A stretch of 36,686 bases of DNA from Anaerolineae bacterium (GTDB lineage Bacteria > Chloroflexota > Anaerolineae > Aggregatilineales > Phototrophicaceae). Shown piece by piece: positions 25,521 to 33,375 of this stretch (position 1 is its first letter; each line of letters opens with the position of its first letter). The DNA lies in NCBI GenBank assembly GCA_022826865.1, contig JAJDUC010000122.1, positions 1 through 36,686 on the forward strand, written 5' to 3'. A program made the translations under genes and the position numbers. Below the pieces are notes generated by a model. That model did no database searches. It saw only the letters and a program-made list of their open reading frames with translations, and was not told the DNA's origin.

Positions 25521-26051
25521 CTAGATTTCCGGCTGAGATTCGCCGAATTGCCGCCCAAGCAAGCCGCGGTCGATTTCCCAGGGATAGACAACATAGGTAT
25601 CGGTAACATCGCCGTATAGGTCGGGCTTGATGTTGGAGAACATGGTGCGGTAGGGATTAAAATGCAGCACACAGTTGAAGGGGATGCCACCGGCGCTGCT
25701 GACACGTTCGCGCACGGAAATGCTCGTGCGGCCGCTGCCCCAGACATCGTCGACGATCAGCGTTCGCCGTCCGCGCAGAAGGTCGGTATCGGGGAATTGC
25801 AGGAATGTCGGCCAGGCCATCATGCCCGACTTTTCAGTGGCGACAAAATCGACCGAAGCGGTCAGCAGATGTTGGATGCTGAGCGCTTCCGCCAGGAGGC
25901 CGCCCGGAATAACACCGCCGCGCGTGATCATCACCATGGCGCCAAACGGCCCCATGTGTTGGATCTGCGGAACCAAACCGTCGATCAATTGGTCGACTTC
26001 TTCCCAAGTGATGAGCCGCGGCTGGCGCGATTCATCCGGACGCATCAGCAT
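25521..26051 (-). CDS. phosphoribosyltransferase family protein
   Basis: A 176-residue type I phosphoribosyltransferase. The PRPP-binding loop is LIVDDVWGSGRTS, with the two acidic residues followed by the small-residue turn that holds the phosphate. Upstream are the GAMVMITRGGVIPGGLLAEA segment (first loop) and the strand pair typical of the fold. The shape resembles hypoxanthine/xanthine-guanine-type enzymes, so purine salvage is plausible, but the hood region that would fix the base is not diagnostic. I chose the ATG at 26051 because AAGGGGA lies 7 nt upstream; an ATG at 26045 is possible, and the longer frame to 26120 runs towards the repeat element and has no family support. Confidence 0.82.
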   Translation of the reverse strand: MLMRPDESRQPRLITWEEVDQLIDGLVPQIQHMGPFGAMVMITRGGVIPGGLLAEALSIQHLLTASVDFVATEKSGMMAWPTFLQFPDTDLLRGRRTLIVDDVWGSGRTSISVRERVSSAGGIPFNCVLHFNPYRTMFSNIKPDLYGDVTDTYVVYPWEIDRGLLGRQFGESQPEI

Positions 26052-26134
26052 TTGGCGTCCCCTTCTGCCTCGGAATCTGCAAACGATAAAGATTATAGAA
26101 GAAATGCCGGCATTACCCAAATGAGGGTTCGTCG

Positions 26135-26289
26135 GGTAGTGTATCGAAGTCGGTTGAATTTCTTCAAATACCGACGATTTGGTAGGGGCGACTCGGTGAG
26201 TCGCCCAATTTCGATCCTGTTCGTACCCATCGGGCGATCCGCCGGATCGCCCCTACCAGGCTATTTCAACCGAAATTGATACAACTACC
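26135..26289. mobile_element. second TIR-bounded MITE-like element, with REP-pair core
   Basis: The left end is GGTAGTGTATCGAAGTCGG plus TTGAA. The right end, reverse-complemented, is GGTAGTTGTATCAATTTCGG plus TTGAAA. These are the same termini as the element at 2812-3142; the left end matches the latter's right end almost exactly. The 155-bp element has a REP pair (26182-26256) at its centre and no coding capacity. The flanking octamers differ (GTTCGTCG versus CAGGGGAG), so no target duplication is preserved. Confidence 0.7.
26182..26256. repeat. REP-pair (BIME-like) palindromic element, copy 4
   Basis: GTAG-GGGCGACTC-GGT-GAGTCGCCC, a spacer, then GGGCGATCC-GCC-GGATCGCCC-CTAC. The stems differ from the other copies on both arms yet remain fully complementary. 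Confidence 0.9.
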
Positions 26290-26375
26290 CAGGGGAGTGG
26301 TCAATCGTGGATATGGTTCACACCTGATTGCGTATAAGGGAGAGCCGGCGGCTTGATTTCCCAGTTGCAGGAAAT

Positions 26376-26426
26376 GGGCGACTCATAGCCGCGCGCAGAC
26401 ACTGCGGGTCAGTCAGTCGCCCCTAC
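26376..26426. repeat. degenerate REP-pair relic
   Basis: GGGCGACTC at the left and AGTCGCCCCTAC at the right remain of a palindromic element, with the inner arms eroded. It lies in the 26290-26504 gap, which otherwise shows nothing I can support. Confidence 0.5.
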
Positions 26427-26504
26427 TTCGTGCCCAGCGCTGAGCTCGCTAAATTCAACATTCCCGCAGGTTCCGGCGCGGCTGAGGCATGCCCTGGGCC
26501 TTGC

Positions 26505-28010
26505 TCAATCCAAAGGGAAAACCGGGCGCTTCAAGTGTTGATAGGGAAAGCGCGACAAATTGGCGCTGCACAATCCGGCACTGTCCATCTCGATGACGGC
26601 AGCAGCAATGGGCATGTAAGCGGCGCGATAAGCCACTGCGGACTTGACCACGATCATGCTCTGCGCTTCGGGGATAATGCCGATGTGACGCAATTGCGCC
26701 AGGTCCATGGGCGGGGTTTTGCGTTCGGTCAAGAGGATATTGACGCCCTGCGCGCGAAGCCAGGCGGCGCGGCCCATATGCACAGTGTTGCCGTAGAAGG
26801 CGGCGAAGTGATTATCGGCCAGCTCACACTTGAAGACCCCATCCGATAAGGCGCGTACGCTTCCGCTCACGGATATCGGCTGTCCGTGCCAGTTGTCAGC
26901 TTTGCCACCTACCGCCAAAGAGACATCCCCCGCTTCTCCCGCGCGCCAGCAGATGGCGACCGCCTCCGGATCGGCCAATACGATTGTGCCTTCGCGGATG
27001 CCATGAGCCAGCATCGCGGCTAGAGCATCGGCGCCATCTCCGGTTGTGCCGCCACCGATATTGTCCGCCGAATCCACCAGGATCACCGGGCCGCCGTCAA
27101 TTTGCGCTGCTTCGGCGACGGCGTCCGAAGGTGACATAAAATCCGGCGCGGCGCTCTCGCGATGGAGATACAGTAGATCGCTGAGTGCGGTCGCATAATC
27201 TTGCGCAAGTTCCGGTTGATCATCGGTGGTCACGATAATGCTGGGACCAGTGAACGGCGTATCGGCATAAGCGAAGCCGGCCATCACAGCGACGCTGATG
27301 ACGCGTTCGTCCGCCTTGATTTCGGCGGCGCGGGCGTGAACCAGCGAGAGAGGCGGTGATTCGGTAGCGGTGCTTTGCGCCGGGAGCAGCAGGGCCGGGC
27401 GAGCGTACGCGGACGTCGGCCGAAGCTGTCGGCTCAACAAGCGCGCCATGATTTGGGCGGCTTCTCGCCCGCGCGCATAGGCGTCAATATGAGGATTGGT
27501 ATCGTATGCCAGTAAGACATCCGCCAATTCGACCAGGCGCGGGCTGATATTGCCGTGCATATCCAAGAGGACAAGAATCGGCGTCTCGTCTCCAACGATG
27601 GCGCGCACTTCCATCAGGATGTCCGCCTCGACGTCGAGCTCGCTCTCGCTGACCATCGCGCCATGCAAGGTCAAAAGAACCCCGTCAACCGGCAGGCGCC
27701 GCGAAAGACGATGAGTCAGCTCGCTGAGGAGCTCGCGATAAGCGGCATCCGCGACCAGGCCGGCGGGCATGGCGGCGGCATACAAAGTGGGCAACAGCTG
27801 CCAATTGAATTCAATTGCGCGGTCGATCACGCCGCCGATGCCGGTGCGGGAATTCCGCATGGCTGAGACCAGGTCCTCGCCGAAATGCAAAGATTGAGCG
27901 GCGAAGTCCGCCAGCGTGGTGCGTCGTTCCATAAAAGTGTGAGTCTCGTGCAGGATGCCGCCAATGACGATGCGCGCCCCGAATGACATGGACTGCCCCG
28001 TCCTGTTCAT
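26505..28010 (-). CDS. M81 family (MlrC/microcystinase C-like) metallopeptidase
   Basis: A protein of about 501 residues with the two-part MlrC architecture: an N-terminal DUF1485-type domain and a C-terminal MlrC domain. Likely metal-site motifs are GGILHETHTF near the start, LLTLHGAMV, VLLDMHGNIS and AYDTNPHIDAYARG. The C-terminal half has VDSADNIGGGTTGDGADALA, a hallmark of the family. MlrC itself cleaves the linear microcystin breakdown product; most relatives have unknown peptide or amide substrates. I start at the ATG at 28010 (AAGG upstream, 13 nt after the preceding stop); an ATG at 27989 is also possible. It is probably cotranscribed with the AstE-like deacylase. Confidence 0.87.
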   Translation of the reverse strand: MNRTGQSMSFGARIVIGGILHETHTFMERRTTLADFAAQSLHFGEDLVSAMRNSRTGIGGVIDRAIEFNWQLLPTLYAAAMPAGLVADAAYRELLSELTHRLSRRLPVDGVLLTLHGAMVSESELDVEADILMEVRAIVGDETPILVLLDMHGNISPRLVELADVLLAYDTNPHIDAYARGREAAQIMARLLSRQLRPTSAYARPALLLPAQSTATESPPLSLVHARAAEIKADERVISVAVMAGFAYADTPFTGPSIIVTTDDQPELAQDYATALSDLLYLHRESAAPDFMSPSDAVAEAAQIDGGPVILVDSADNIGGGTTGDGADALAAMLAHGIREGTIVLADPEAVAICWRAGEAGDVSLAVGGKADNWHGQPISVSGSVRALSDGVFKCELADNHFAAFYGNTVHMGRAAWLRAQGVNILLTERKTPPMDLAQLRHIGIIPEAQSMIVVKSAVAYRAAYMPIAAAVIEMDSAGLCSANLSRFPYQHLKRPVFPLD

Positions 28011-28023
28011 CAGAACCTTAACC

Positions 28024-29013
28024 TTATTTCTTCTTGTGGCGGGGCTGGGCGATATGGGCGATGCCGTCGCCCGCCTGTACACGCGGCAGGCCGCGCAGCA
28101 TGATAATCAGGCCGTCGCGGTCGGCCTTGACCTGTGCCGACTCCGCGCCGGCTGCGTCCAGGATCGCGCCAAGGCGCTGGCCTGCCTTGACATGCTCCAG
28201 CAATGACACTTCGCGCTGGAAGAATCCCGCGACAGGCGCGTGAATGACCGTATCAAGGTTGCCGTCTCCGACCAGATGATGCGTCAGCCGGCGCCGATTC
28301 AAATCTCCGCGAATCATGCCCAGGCGCTTCATCACATTCAAGACGCCATCGCGAAAGCAGGCGACCACATCGACATCGCAGCCACCGCCGCCACGGGCTT
28401 CGGTATACAGTGACGGAATGCCCAAAGATGTGGCTGCGGATATGCTGCGCCCGGCTGGAAGCGGCAGCGGATGCCCCCACATGACCGGCGCGCCAAAGGC
28501 GGCTGCCGCAGCAAGCGAGGCTTGGCCAAGCGCGCCATCGTCATGCACATAGCCGATAAGCGTTGGCAATTCATAGGCGATACCGCCCGTGTGCAAGTCA
28601 ATGAGAAAGTCGGCATGCGGCAGCAATTTCTGGCAAAGCCAGCCCGCGATCCGCCGCGTGATCGTGGAATCGATATCTCCGGGAAAAACCCGTGCCAGGT
28701 TGAGACCGTCAATTGGGCTGCTGCGTTGGGCGGCTTCGTACGCGGGCATGTTGCAGACCGGCGCCATGACCAGCCTGCCGCGCAGCTCCCGAGCCTGGGT
28801 CAGGCGGTAAATCTGCGGAATGGCGGCAATCCCCTCGTATTCATCGCCGTGCACACCGGCTAAAACCAGCAGCGTCGGGCCGTCGTCAGCGCCAATGATG
28901 GTTAGAAGCGGCAATTGCCAGTTGCCGCCGTCAGCCCGCGGCGCGATGTCCAACCAGGCGCTCTGCTTCGTAGCGCGCGGCAAGTCCTTGAGCGCAAAAT
29001 CGCGAATGCGCAT
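28024..29013 (-). CDS. succinylglutamate desuccinylase/aspartoacylase (AstE/M14) family zinc deacylase
   Basis: A 329-residue zinc-dependent deacylase or carboxypeptidase-like enzyme. Zinc ligands appear as His55 and Glu58 in GVHGDEYEG and His141 in DLHTGG. NLARVFPG (105-112) supplies the substrate Asn/Arg pair and Glu205 in TEARGG is the likely general base. These are the AstE/aspartoacylase signatures; relatives act on N-acyl amino acids, ectoine derivatives or peptides. The C-terminal beta domain ends in a basic tail (QPRHKKK). GAGG lies 6 nt before the ATG. The pairing with the M81 peptidase gene suggests a small catabolic operon for an amide-linked substrate, which is inference. Confidence 0.88.
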   Translation of the reverse strand: MRIRDFALKDLPRATKQSAWLDIAPRADGGNWQLPLLTIIGADDGPTLLVLAGVHGDEYEGIAAIPQIYRLTQARELRGRLVMAPVCNMPAYEAAQRSSPIDGLNLARVFPGDIDSTITRRIAGWLCQKLLPHADFLIDLHTGGIAYELPTLIGYVHDDGALGQASLAAAAAFGAPVMWGHPLPLPAGRSISAATSLGIPSLYTEARGGGGCDVDVVACFRDGVLNVMKRLGMIRGDLNRRRLTHHLVGDGNLDTVIHAPVAGFFQREVSLLEHVKAGQRLGAILDAAGAESAQVKADRDGLIIMLRGLPRVQAGDGIAHIAQPRHKKK

Positions 29014-29029
29014 TCACAGCCTCAATAAA

Positions 29030-29125
29030 TCAGGAATCCAGGCACGAGACGCAAATTCGCGCGCTTCCCCAGCCGCTGCCGCCGCCGGTGATCGTGACCA
29101 CGCTGCCTTGCAGTCGCCCGCTCAT
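29030..29125 (-). pseudogene. truncated SDR N-terminus (relic)
   Basis: A 31-codon reading frame gives MSGRLQGSVVTITGGGSG followed by WGSARICVSCLDS and a stop. The first 18 residues are an SDR N-terminal strand and TGGGSGxG nucleotide loop, after which the sequence stops resembling the family. It is too short to fold as an enzyme, so it is best read as the stump of a deleted SDR gene between the PLP enzyme and the AstE-like gene. It is unrelated in position to the intact SDR at 415. Confidence 0.6.
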
Positions 29126-29190
29126 CGCTTATTGTCCTTGACGAACTTCCCAGATTTTCTAGGCCTTCGTCGCATTCTGAGCTGATAAAA

Positions 29191-30408
29191 TCAGCTCGGC
29201 GAGATATGAAGAATCTCGCCGGCTTCTATCATAGGCAAGGGCTTGTCGTCGGTCATTTTTTGCAAGGCTGCGCCGTCTTTGAAGCCTATGCCGGTCAATA
29301 TGCCGACGACAGTCTCATCTCCCTTGAGGCGTCCGCTCAGAAGATCCGCCTTGACCGCCGCCCAGACGACGGCCGCCGCCGGCTCTACAAAAAGACCTTC
29401 GCAACTGGCCAGTTCCGCTTGCGCCGCATACGTGACCTCATCAGCGATCGAGAGCGCCCAGCCTTCCGACTCGCGCAGGTCTCCCAAAACCAGGTCGCCA
29501 TCGGGTGGAGATGTCAGAATAATGCCGGAAACGGCGCTGCTACAGTCCTCCAATGGCTCAACCGGGCGACTTGCCCCCCAGGCTTGCGTGATCGGGTCGC
29601 AACCCATTGGCTGCACCGCGACCATGCGCGGGAGACGCGCGATCTTCCCGGCGCGGCGCCACTCCTTAAATCCCTTCCAAATGGAGCTCAACAGGCCGCC
29701 GCCGCCGACAGGCACATAAACGACATCGGGCGCTTCGCCTTGCATCTGCTGGCTGACTTCATACGCAATGGTTTTGGCGCCTTCCATTGCATGCGGGCTG
29801 TTGCTGCGCGCTGTAATCAGCATCAACCATTCGTTGGCGGCGCAGAGGGCGGCTATATTGGCCCAAGTCGCTTGCTCCGCTACGGGATCATAGCCCAATC
29901 TCTTGACCGACATCACCCGCGGACCATAAGCCAGGATCTGCGCGATCTTGGCTCGGGGCGCCCGTTCCAGCGTGAAGAGATAACCGTCAACAGCCGCGCG
30001 CGCGCCATAGGCAGCCAAGGACGCGCCGGCATTGCCTGATGAGGTAGCCGCCCAGGCCCCTCGTCCCAGTTGCCGCAAATATGTGATGCCAACCGATGCA
30101 ATGCGGTCTTTGTAGGAGCCAGTCGGATTCAGTCCTTCGTTCTTGAAATAGAGCCGCGGCAGGCCGATGTCGGATCCAAGTTGCGCCGACTTCAAGAGTG
30201 GCGTGTCGCCTTCTCCCAGGCTGACGATATGTTTCGCATCGGTCAATGGCAGTTGGCTGGCGTAACGCCAGATGCCGGGCAACTGCGGCTGAAGCGGGAA
30301 TTCGTCCGAATCGTATCGTAGATCCAGGACGCCCCCATCATGCGGGCAGTTCGCCACGCTGATGTCGCCGCAGATTTGTCCACAGGTCAGGCATACAAGT
30401 TGGAACAT
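29191..30408 (-). CDS. thrC: threonine synthase-type PLP-dependent enzyme
   Basis: A fold-type II PLP enzyme of 405 residues, most like threonine synthase, which converts O-phosphohomoserine to threonine. An N-terminal zinc-ribbon-like segment (C6, C9, C13, C21) precedes GEGDTPL (65-71) and the PLP lysine in GLNPTGSYKDR (Lys100). The phosphate-binding loop VPVGGGGLLSS follows. Zinc-ribbon starts are common in this subfamily. I choose the ATG at 30408 because MFQLVCLTCG begins the ribbon; a longer frame from TTG 30543 adds 45 residues without family character. Related folds (cysteate or diaminopropionate enzymes) cannot be fully excluded. No confident promoter was found. Confidence 0.85.
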   Translation of the reverse strand: MFQLVCLTCGQICGDISVANCPHDGGVLDLRYDSDEFPLQPQLPGIWRYASQLPLTDAKHIVSLGEGDTPLLKSAQLGSDIGLPRLYFKNEGLNPTGSYKDRIASVGITYLRQLGRGAWAATSSGNAGASLAAYGARAAVDGYLFTLERAPRAKIAQILAYGPRVMSVKRLGYDPVAEQATWANIAALCAANEWLMLITARSNSPHAMEGAKTIAYEVSQQMQGEAPDVVYVPVGGGGLLSSIWKGFKEWRRAGKIARLPRMVAVQPMGCDPITQAWGASRPVEPLEDCSSAVSGIILTSPPDGDLVLGDLRESEGWALSIADEVTYAAQAELASCEGLFVEPAAAVVWAAVKADLLSGRLKGDETVVGILTGIGFKDGAALQKMTDDKPLPMIEAGEILHISPS

Positions 30409-30571
30409 ATACACCACGTCTACTCGTTGAAGGCAGTCTGGATTGTAAATCCCAAGAGCGCAGTTCGCTAGAAATAGTCGATAATCAGCTTTGCAGTCAG
30501 AGACCAGCCAATCGTCGGTAGCGGGGAAACTTCTCCTCTTCAATATTGTGAGTTACAAGACGACATCTCCG

Positions 30572-30667
30572 TCATCCCGCTGGGATGGCGGCGAATTCCT
30601 CGCGGCGGCCGGTGAGGATCTCGAGCATTTGCGTGTGCTGGTGGGGGGTGATGGGGTTGACGGGCAT
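30572..30667 (-). CDS. possible short ORF or gene stump with strong codon bias
   Basis: ATG at 30667 to TGA at 30572-30574 encodes 31 residues: MPVNPITPHQHTQMLEIL then TGRREEFAAIPAG. Nearly every third codon position is G or C, as in the neighbouring core genes and unlike the AT-rich DNA further right. It may be a real small protein or the N-terminal stump of a deleted gene. No family is recognised. The remainder of the 30409-31000 gap holds the CACAGAG repeat and the promoter listed separately. Confidence 0.35.
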   Translation of the reverse strand: MPVNPITPHQHTQMLEILTGRREEFAAIPAG

Positions 30668-30710
30668 GGTGGGGCCCCAGGGTCGTCATTTTAGCGGAGT
30701 TTAGCACATG

Positions 30711-30744
30711 TTTTTTTGCCACAGAGGCGCAGAGGCACAGAGAG
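30711..30744 (+). repeat. CACAGAG-type short interspersed repeat
   Basis: A run of seven T is followed by GCCACAGAGGCGCAGAGG and CACAGAGAG, an 8-9 bp periodic repeat. It marks the left edge of the AT-richer island carrying the three exported-protein genes; a matching inverted copy lies at the right edge (33571-33606). Confidence 0.75.
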
Positions 30745-30854
30745 TTTAGCTGATGCAGCGGCGGGTTTGTGGGCAGGGTGGCGCGGGTGGGGTGTGGAGG
30801 GGTGCAGATTACATGCGTATCATTATATGGCTTAAAGCGACGAATCTTGCGTTA

Positions 30855-30883
30855 TTGCCGTTTCCCTCTATCATTGCTATACT
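30855..30883 (+). promoter_or_regulatory. sigma70-type promoter for the exported-protein cassette
   Basis: TTGCCG (30855-30860), 17 nt, TATACT (30878-30883). The leader to the first gene at 31001 would be about 110 nt. Confidence 0.55.
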
Positions 30884-31000
30884 TATTATTTATTGTGAAT
30901 TTTGGCCGGATCAATAGCTGTGTCGCAACTATATGTAACTTTCGTAAGGTCGGTATCAAGCACTATCTCATGTACTCAATTAAGTAGGGAGTGACAAACG

Positions 31001-31945
31001 ATGCGCAAGTCTGTTTGGGCGGTAATCGCAATACTGCTCTTTGTCCATATGTTACCGGCATTGGCCCAGGAGGATTCCGAGCAAGCCTCCAGCGCCGACG
31101 CTGGACCTTGCGGCGTGGGGTCGATTTTCCAGCGTGTGGACGGAAGTTTTGCTGAGTTTCAAGCTACTCGTAGTACGGAAGATTCGTTGACTGCATTCAA
31201 TGATGTGCAGAATCTCTATGATTCGCTTGGCGCTGTATTGAATGAGTGTCGCAATGTTGTCGAATTGGCTGCGTCCGGTGTAGTCGAGGTGGGGTCTGGC
31301 ACTTTCGATGACCCATATGCCTTTGACTATTTTGGTGATACGAGTAAGGGCTATTTGCTCAAAATTAACGGGAATATCCGACCGGCCGATCAATATAAGA
31401 GTCGGTATGATAGCAATGCGCCTCAAGGATATGAATACGTAGCCATCCTAGTGAGCGTGCAATGCGTATCGCCGGAGGAGTCGTTCTGCGAACTTAGTTA
31501 CAGCAGTTTTGAATTGACTGGTGACCTTGGTACAGTGTACGAGGATCGTTATCAGTCCAGTACATTAGATGTCAAGTTGCGACCGGGCGGAGAAGGAAGT
31601 GGTCTTGTTTTCTTCCTGATTGACTCCGACGACACCAACCTCTTGGCTATGCACTCGATAGGTTACCGAACTGATCCTGTAATATTTCGAGGCGAACCCG
31701 CACCAGGGCAGGTTGTTGAAGGCCCCGGCGGTAATACGGTGACAATCACAGCTACAACCAGCATTAATGTGCGGGGCGGACCCGGGACAAGCTACAGCGT
31801 TGTCGGCAGTTTCCAGACTGGTCAGCAAGAAACTGCCGTCGGCCGAAACTCTGCGGGAACATGGGTGCAAATGGAACGCGGTTGGGTCTTCGCCCAACTC
31901 GTCCGAGTAGACGGCGCTGTCACGTCGTTGCCAGTCACCGGATAA
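31001..31945 (+). CDS. exported protein with DUF4352/telokin-like and C-terminal bacterial SH3 domain
   Basis: A 314-residue secreted protein. A signal peptide (MRKSVWAVIAILLFVHMLPA, cut near ALA-QE) is followed by a helical segment with FNDVQNLYDSLGAVLNECRN. Next is a beta-sandwich-like region (about 95-230) whose pattern (YVAILVSVQC, SFELTGDLGTVYED, LRPGGEGSGLVFFLID) resembles DUF4352/telokin-like domains. The C-terminus (about 245-305) is a bacterial SH3 repeat: TSINVRGGPGTSYSVVGSFQ, then GTWVQMERGWVFAQLV. SH3b domains often bind cell-wall peptides. GGGAG precedes the ATG. Base composition is more AT-rich than the core genes. The function is unknown. Confidence 0.78.
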   Translation: MRKSVWAVIAILLFVHMLPALAQEDSEQASSADAGPCGVGSIFQRVDGSFAEFQATRSTEDSLTAFNDVQNLYDSLGAVLNECRNVVELAASGVVEVGSGTFDDPYAFDYFGDTSKGYLLKINGNIRPADQYKSRYDSNAPQGYEYVAILVSVQCVSPEESFCELSYSSFELTGDLGTVYEDRYQSSTLDVKLRPGGEGSGLVFFLIDSDDTNLLAMHSIGYRTDPVIFRGEPAPGQVVEGPGGNTVTITATTSINVRGGPGTSYSVVGSFQTGQQETAVGRNSAGTWVQMERGWVFAQLVRVDGAVTSLPVTG

Positions 31946-31956
31946 CGGGGAATGTA

Positions 31957-31987
31957 TGGGAGGCTTCGGCCTCCCACTTATTTTTCC
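31957..31987 (+). terminator. Rho-independent terminator after the SH3-domain gene
   Basis: TGGGAGGC-TTCG-GCCTCCCA is a perfect 8-bp stem with a UUCG tetraloop, followed by CTTATTTTT. It separates the first gene of the cassette from the next two, so these must be expressed by read-through or from an unseen promoter. Confidence 0.85.
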
Positions 31988-32016
31988 ACACTTTTAACAT
32001 CAATGGAGGTAAGTTG

Positions 32017-32625
32017 GTGCCCAGAACAGAAAAGGTAAAACAGAGTCCAAAACCTTCACGCGGTTTGGGTTATTTGTCCGTGATGTTACTTGTGGCGGCG
32101 GCCCTAATAATCGGGTCCTCAAATGAACCGCTCAAAGAGTTGCTTCGCACTTTCACAAACATCAATGAATCTCCAGTTGTCGATCTGCCCGAACCGGAGA
32201 CTGGTTTGGCGCAAGACACACCTGAACTTGCGAAACCGCAGCAGCTTGAGTCGGTCATTATGTCGGAGACCGACCTAACTGTGCTAAACGTTACTATTGC
32301 AGACAGCATTAGAATCGAATACATACTCAAGCCATCGTCTTTCGGCGTCGACGCGAGTCACTGGCAAGCAGTCTTAGCGATGACTTGCGCTTTGCAGAAG
32401 ACAGGTCCGGCGCGTCGCGCGATAGTCTTTGTGGGCGTTGGCCGGTTCGTAGATTCAGTAAGCCAACCGGCGCTACGTTCTCGCGCGGAGACTAAATTGC
32501 CTGCGCTGCGCGTAAATCGAATGAATTGCACTTCGGATATAAACGAACGTGACGTCGAATGGAGCAGAATTGCAGAATATGATATACGGTTCGCCATTCC
32601 ACGCGGGTTCAAGGTAGACATCTAA
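32017..32625 (+). CDS. membrane-anchored hypothetical protein
   Basis: A 202-residue protein of unknown function. The N-terminal 17 residues are basic (MPRTEKVKQSPKPSRGLG), then one hydrophobic helix (YLSVMLLVAAALIIG, about 19-34) anchors it. A Pro/Glu-rich linker (about 55-80) and an extracytoplasmic domain of about 115 residues follow, with two cysteines (in MTCALQ and MNCTS) that could pair. GTG at 32017 is the start because GGAGGT lies 6 nt upstream. The frame extends further upstream through the terminator, which is not credible. It is 14 nt from the next gene. No homology is recognised. Confidence 0.7.
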   Translation: MPRTEKVKQSPKPSRGLGYLSVMLLVAAALIIGSSNEPLKELLRTFTNINESPVVDLPEPETGLAQDTPELAKPQQLESVIMSETDLTVLNVTIADSIRIEYILKPSSFGVDASHWQAVLAMTCALQKTGPARRAIVFVGVGRFVDSVSQPALRSRAETKLPALRVNRMNCTSDINERDVEWSRIAEYDIRFAIPRGFKVDI

Positions 32626-32639
32626 ATGGAGGCATACGC

Positions 32640-33221
32640 ATGACAAGTAAGACGATTTGTTTGAGCATCGTAGTATTCAGTATCATCTTGACTGGTATAG
32701 CCACGGTCTCTGCCCAAGACGTCTGTGTCGAAGAGGCGTTCGCAAACAGTGCCATGCCCACAACAATTGCCGAAGCGCGACAACTGCTAGCAGACTTGCA
32801 TGAAGTGCTGGCCGAATGCGACCCTCCTTCTGACGGCGTTATAGAGTTAGACGTACTCCGAGAGTTAAGTGTAGATGGCATGTATCACGACGAGTACGGC
32901 TGCTTTGTTGGCGTAAGCTACGGACAACGATCCTCTAGACCGGAGATTTATGTAATCATTGTAGGCGACGGCAACGCGAATTTTCTTCTGGAATTGAAAC
33001 GACCTGGCTCGCAAAAGTGGAGAGCCGCAAGTGATGTTGACCTGCGAACATTTGTGGATGATCCGGACACTGGCTATTACATTCACGAATGGGATGGCTA
33101 CAATTGGCCCAAAGGGCGGTACGAAGTGCGTTACGAAGCATTCGTCGGGGCAAATCCAGTAGCAATTGCGTTTAACGCCGAACACGACTCACGCTACCGC
33201 ATCGATATTGCATGTTACTAG
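32640..33221 (+). CDS. exported hypothetical protein
   Basis: A 193-residue secreted protein of unknown function. The signal peptide (MTSKTICLSIVVFSIILTG then IATVSA-QD) is clear. After it comes a short helical region (TIAEARQLLADLHEVLAECD) resembling FNDVQNLYDSLGAVLNEC in the first protein of the cassette, including the L-x-x-VL-x-EC ending. A beta-rich domain follows (CFVGVSYGQ, EIYVIIVGDGNANFLLEL, GRYEVRYEAFVG) and ends in Cys-Tyr. GGAGG lies 7 nt upstream of the ATG. It is tightly linked to the membrane-anchored gene before it, so the two probably act together. Confidence 0.72.
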   Translation: MTSKTICLSIVVFSIILTGIATVSAQDVCVEEAFANSAMPTTIAEARQLLADLHEVLAECDPPSDGVIELDVLRELSVDGMYHDEYGCFVGVSYGQRSSRPEIYVIIVGDGNANFLLELKRPGSQKWRAASDVDLRTFVDDPDTGYYIHEWDGYNWPKGRYEVRYEAFVGANPVAIAFNAEHDSRYRIDIACY

Positions 33222-33296
33222 ATGCGTGACACTGTTAAATCAAGTAGTCAGATTGCTGGAATCTTCGCTAAGCACCTTCGAGACAACCATGTATTA

Positions 33297-33322
33297 GTGG
33301 GCGACCCAAGGGTCGCCGCTAC
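33297..33322. repeat. degenerate single REP-like hairpin
   Basis: GTGGGCGACCC-AA-GGGTCGCCGCTAC keeps an 8-bp stem and a CTAC-like foot. It lies about 75 bp downstream of the third cassette gene and could also serve as its transcript end. Confidence 0.55.
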
Positions 33323-33375
33323 ATTATGAACATTGACTGGCTGCCCATTTGCAGTAGGAGCGCTTGGGTAGACAG

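Noticed and set aside
31861..32016. N-terminal extension of the membrane-anchored protein
   Set aside because: It would be translated through the end of the previous gene and a strong terminator; GTG 32017 has an ideal ribosome-binding site.
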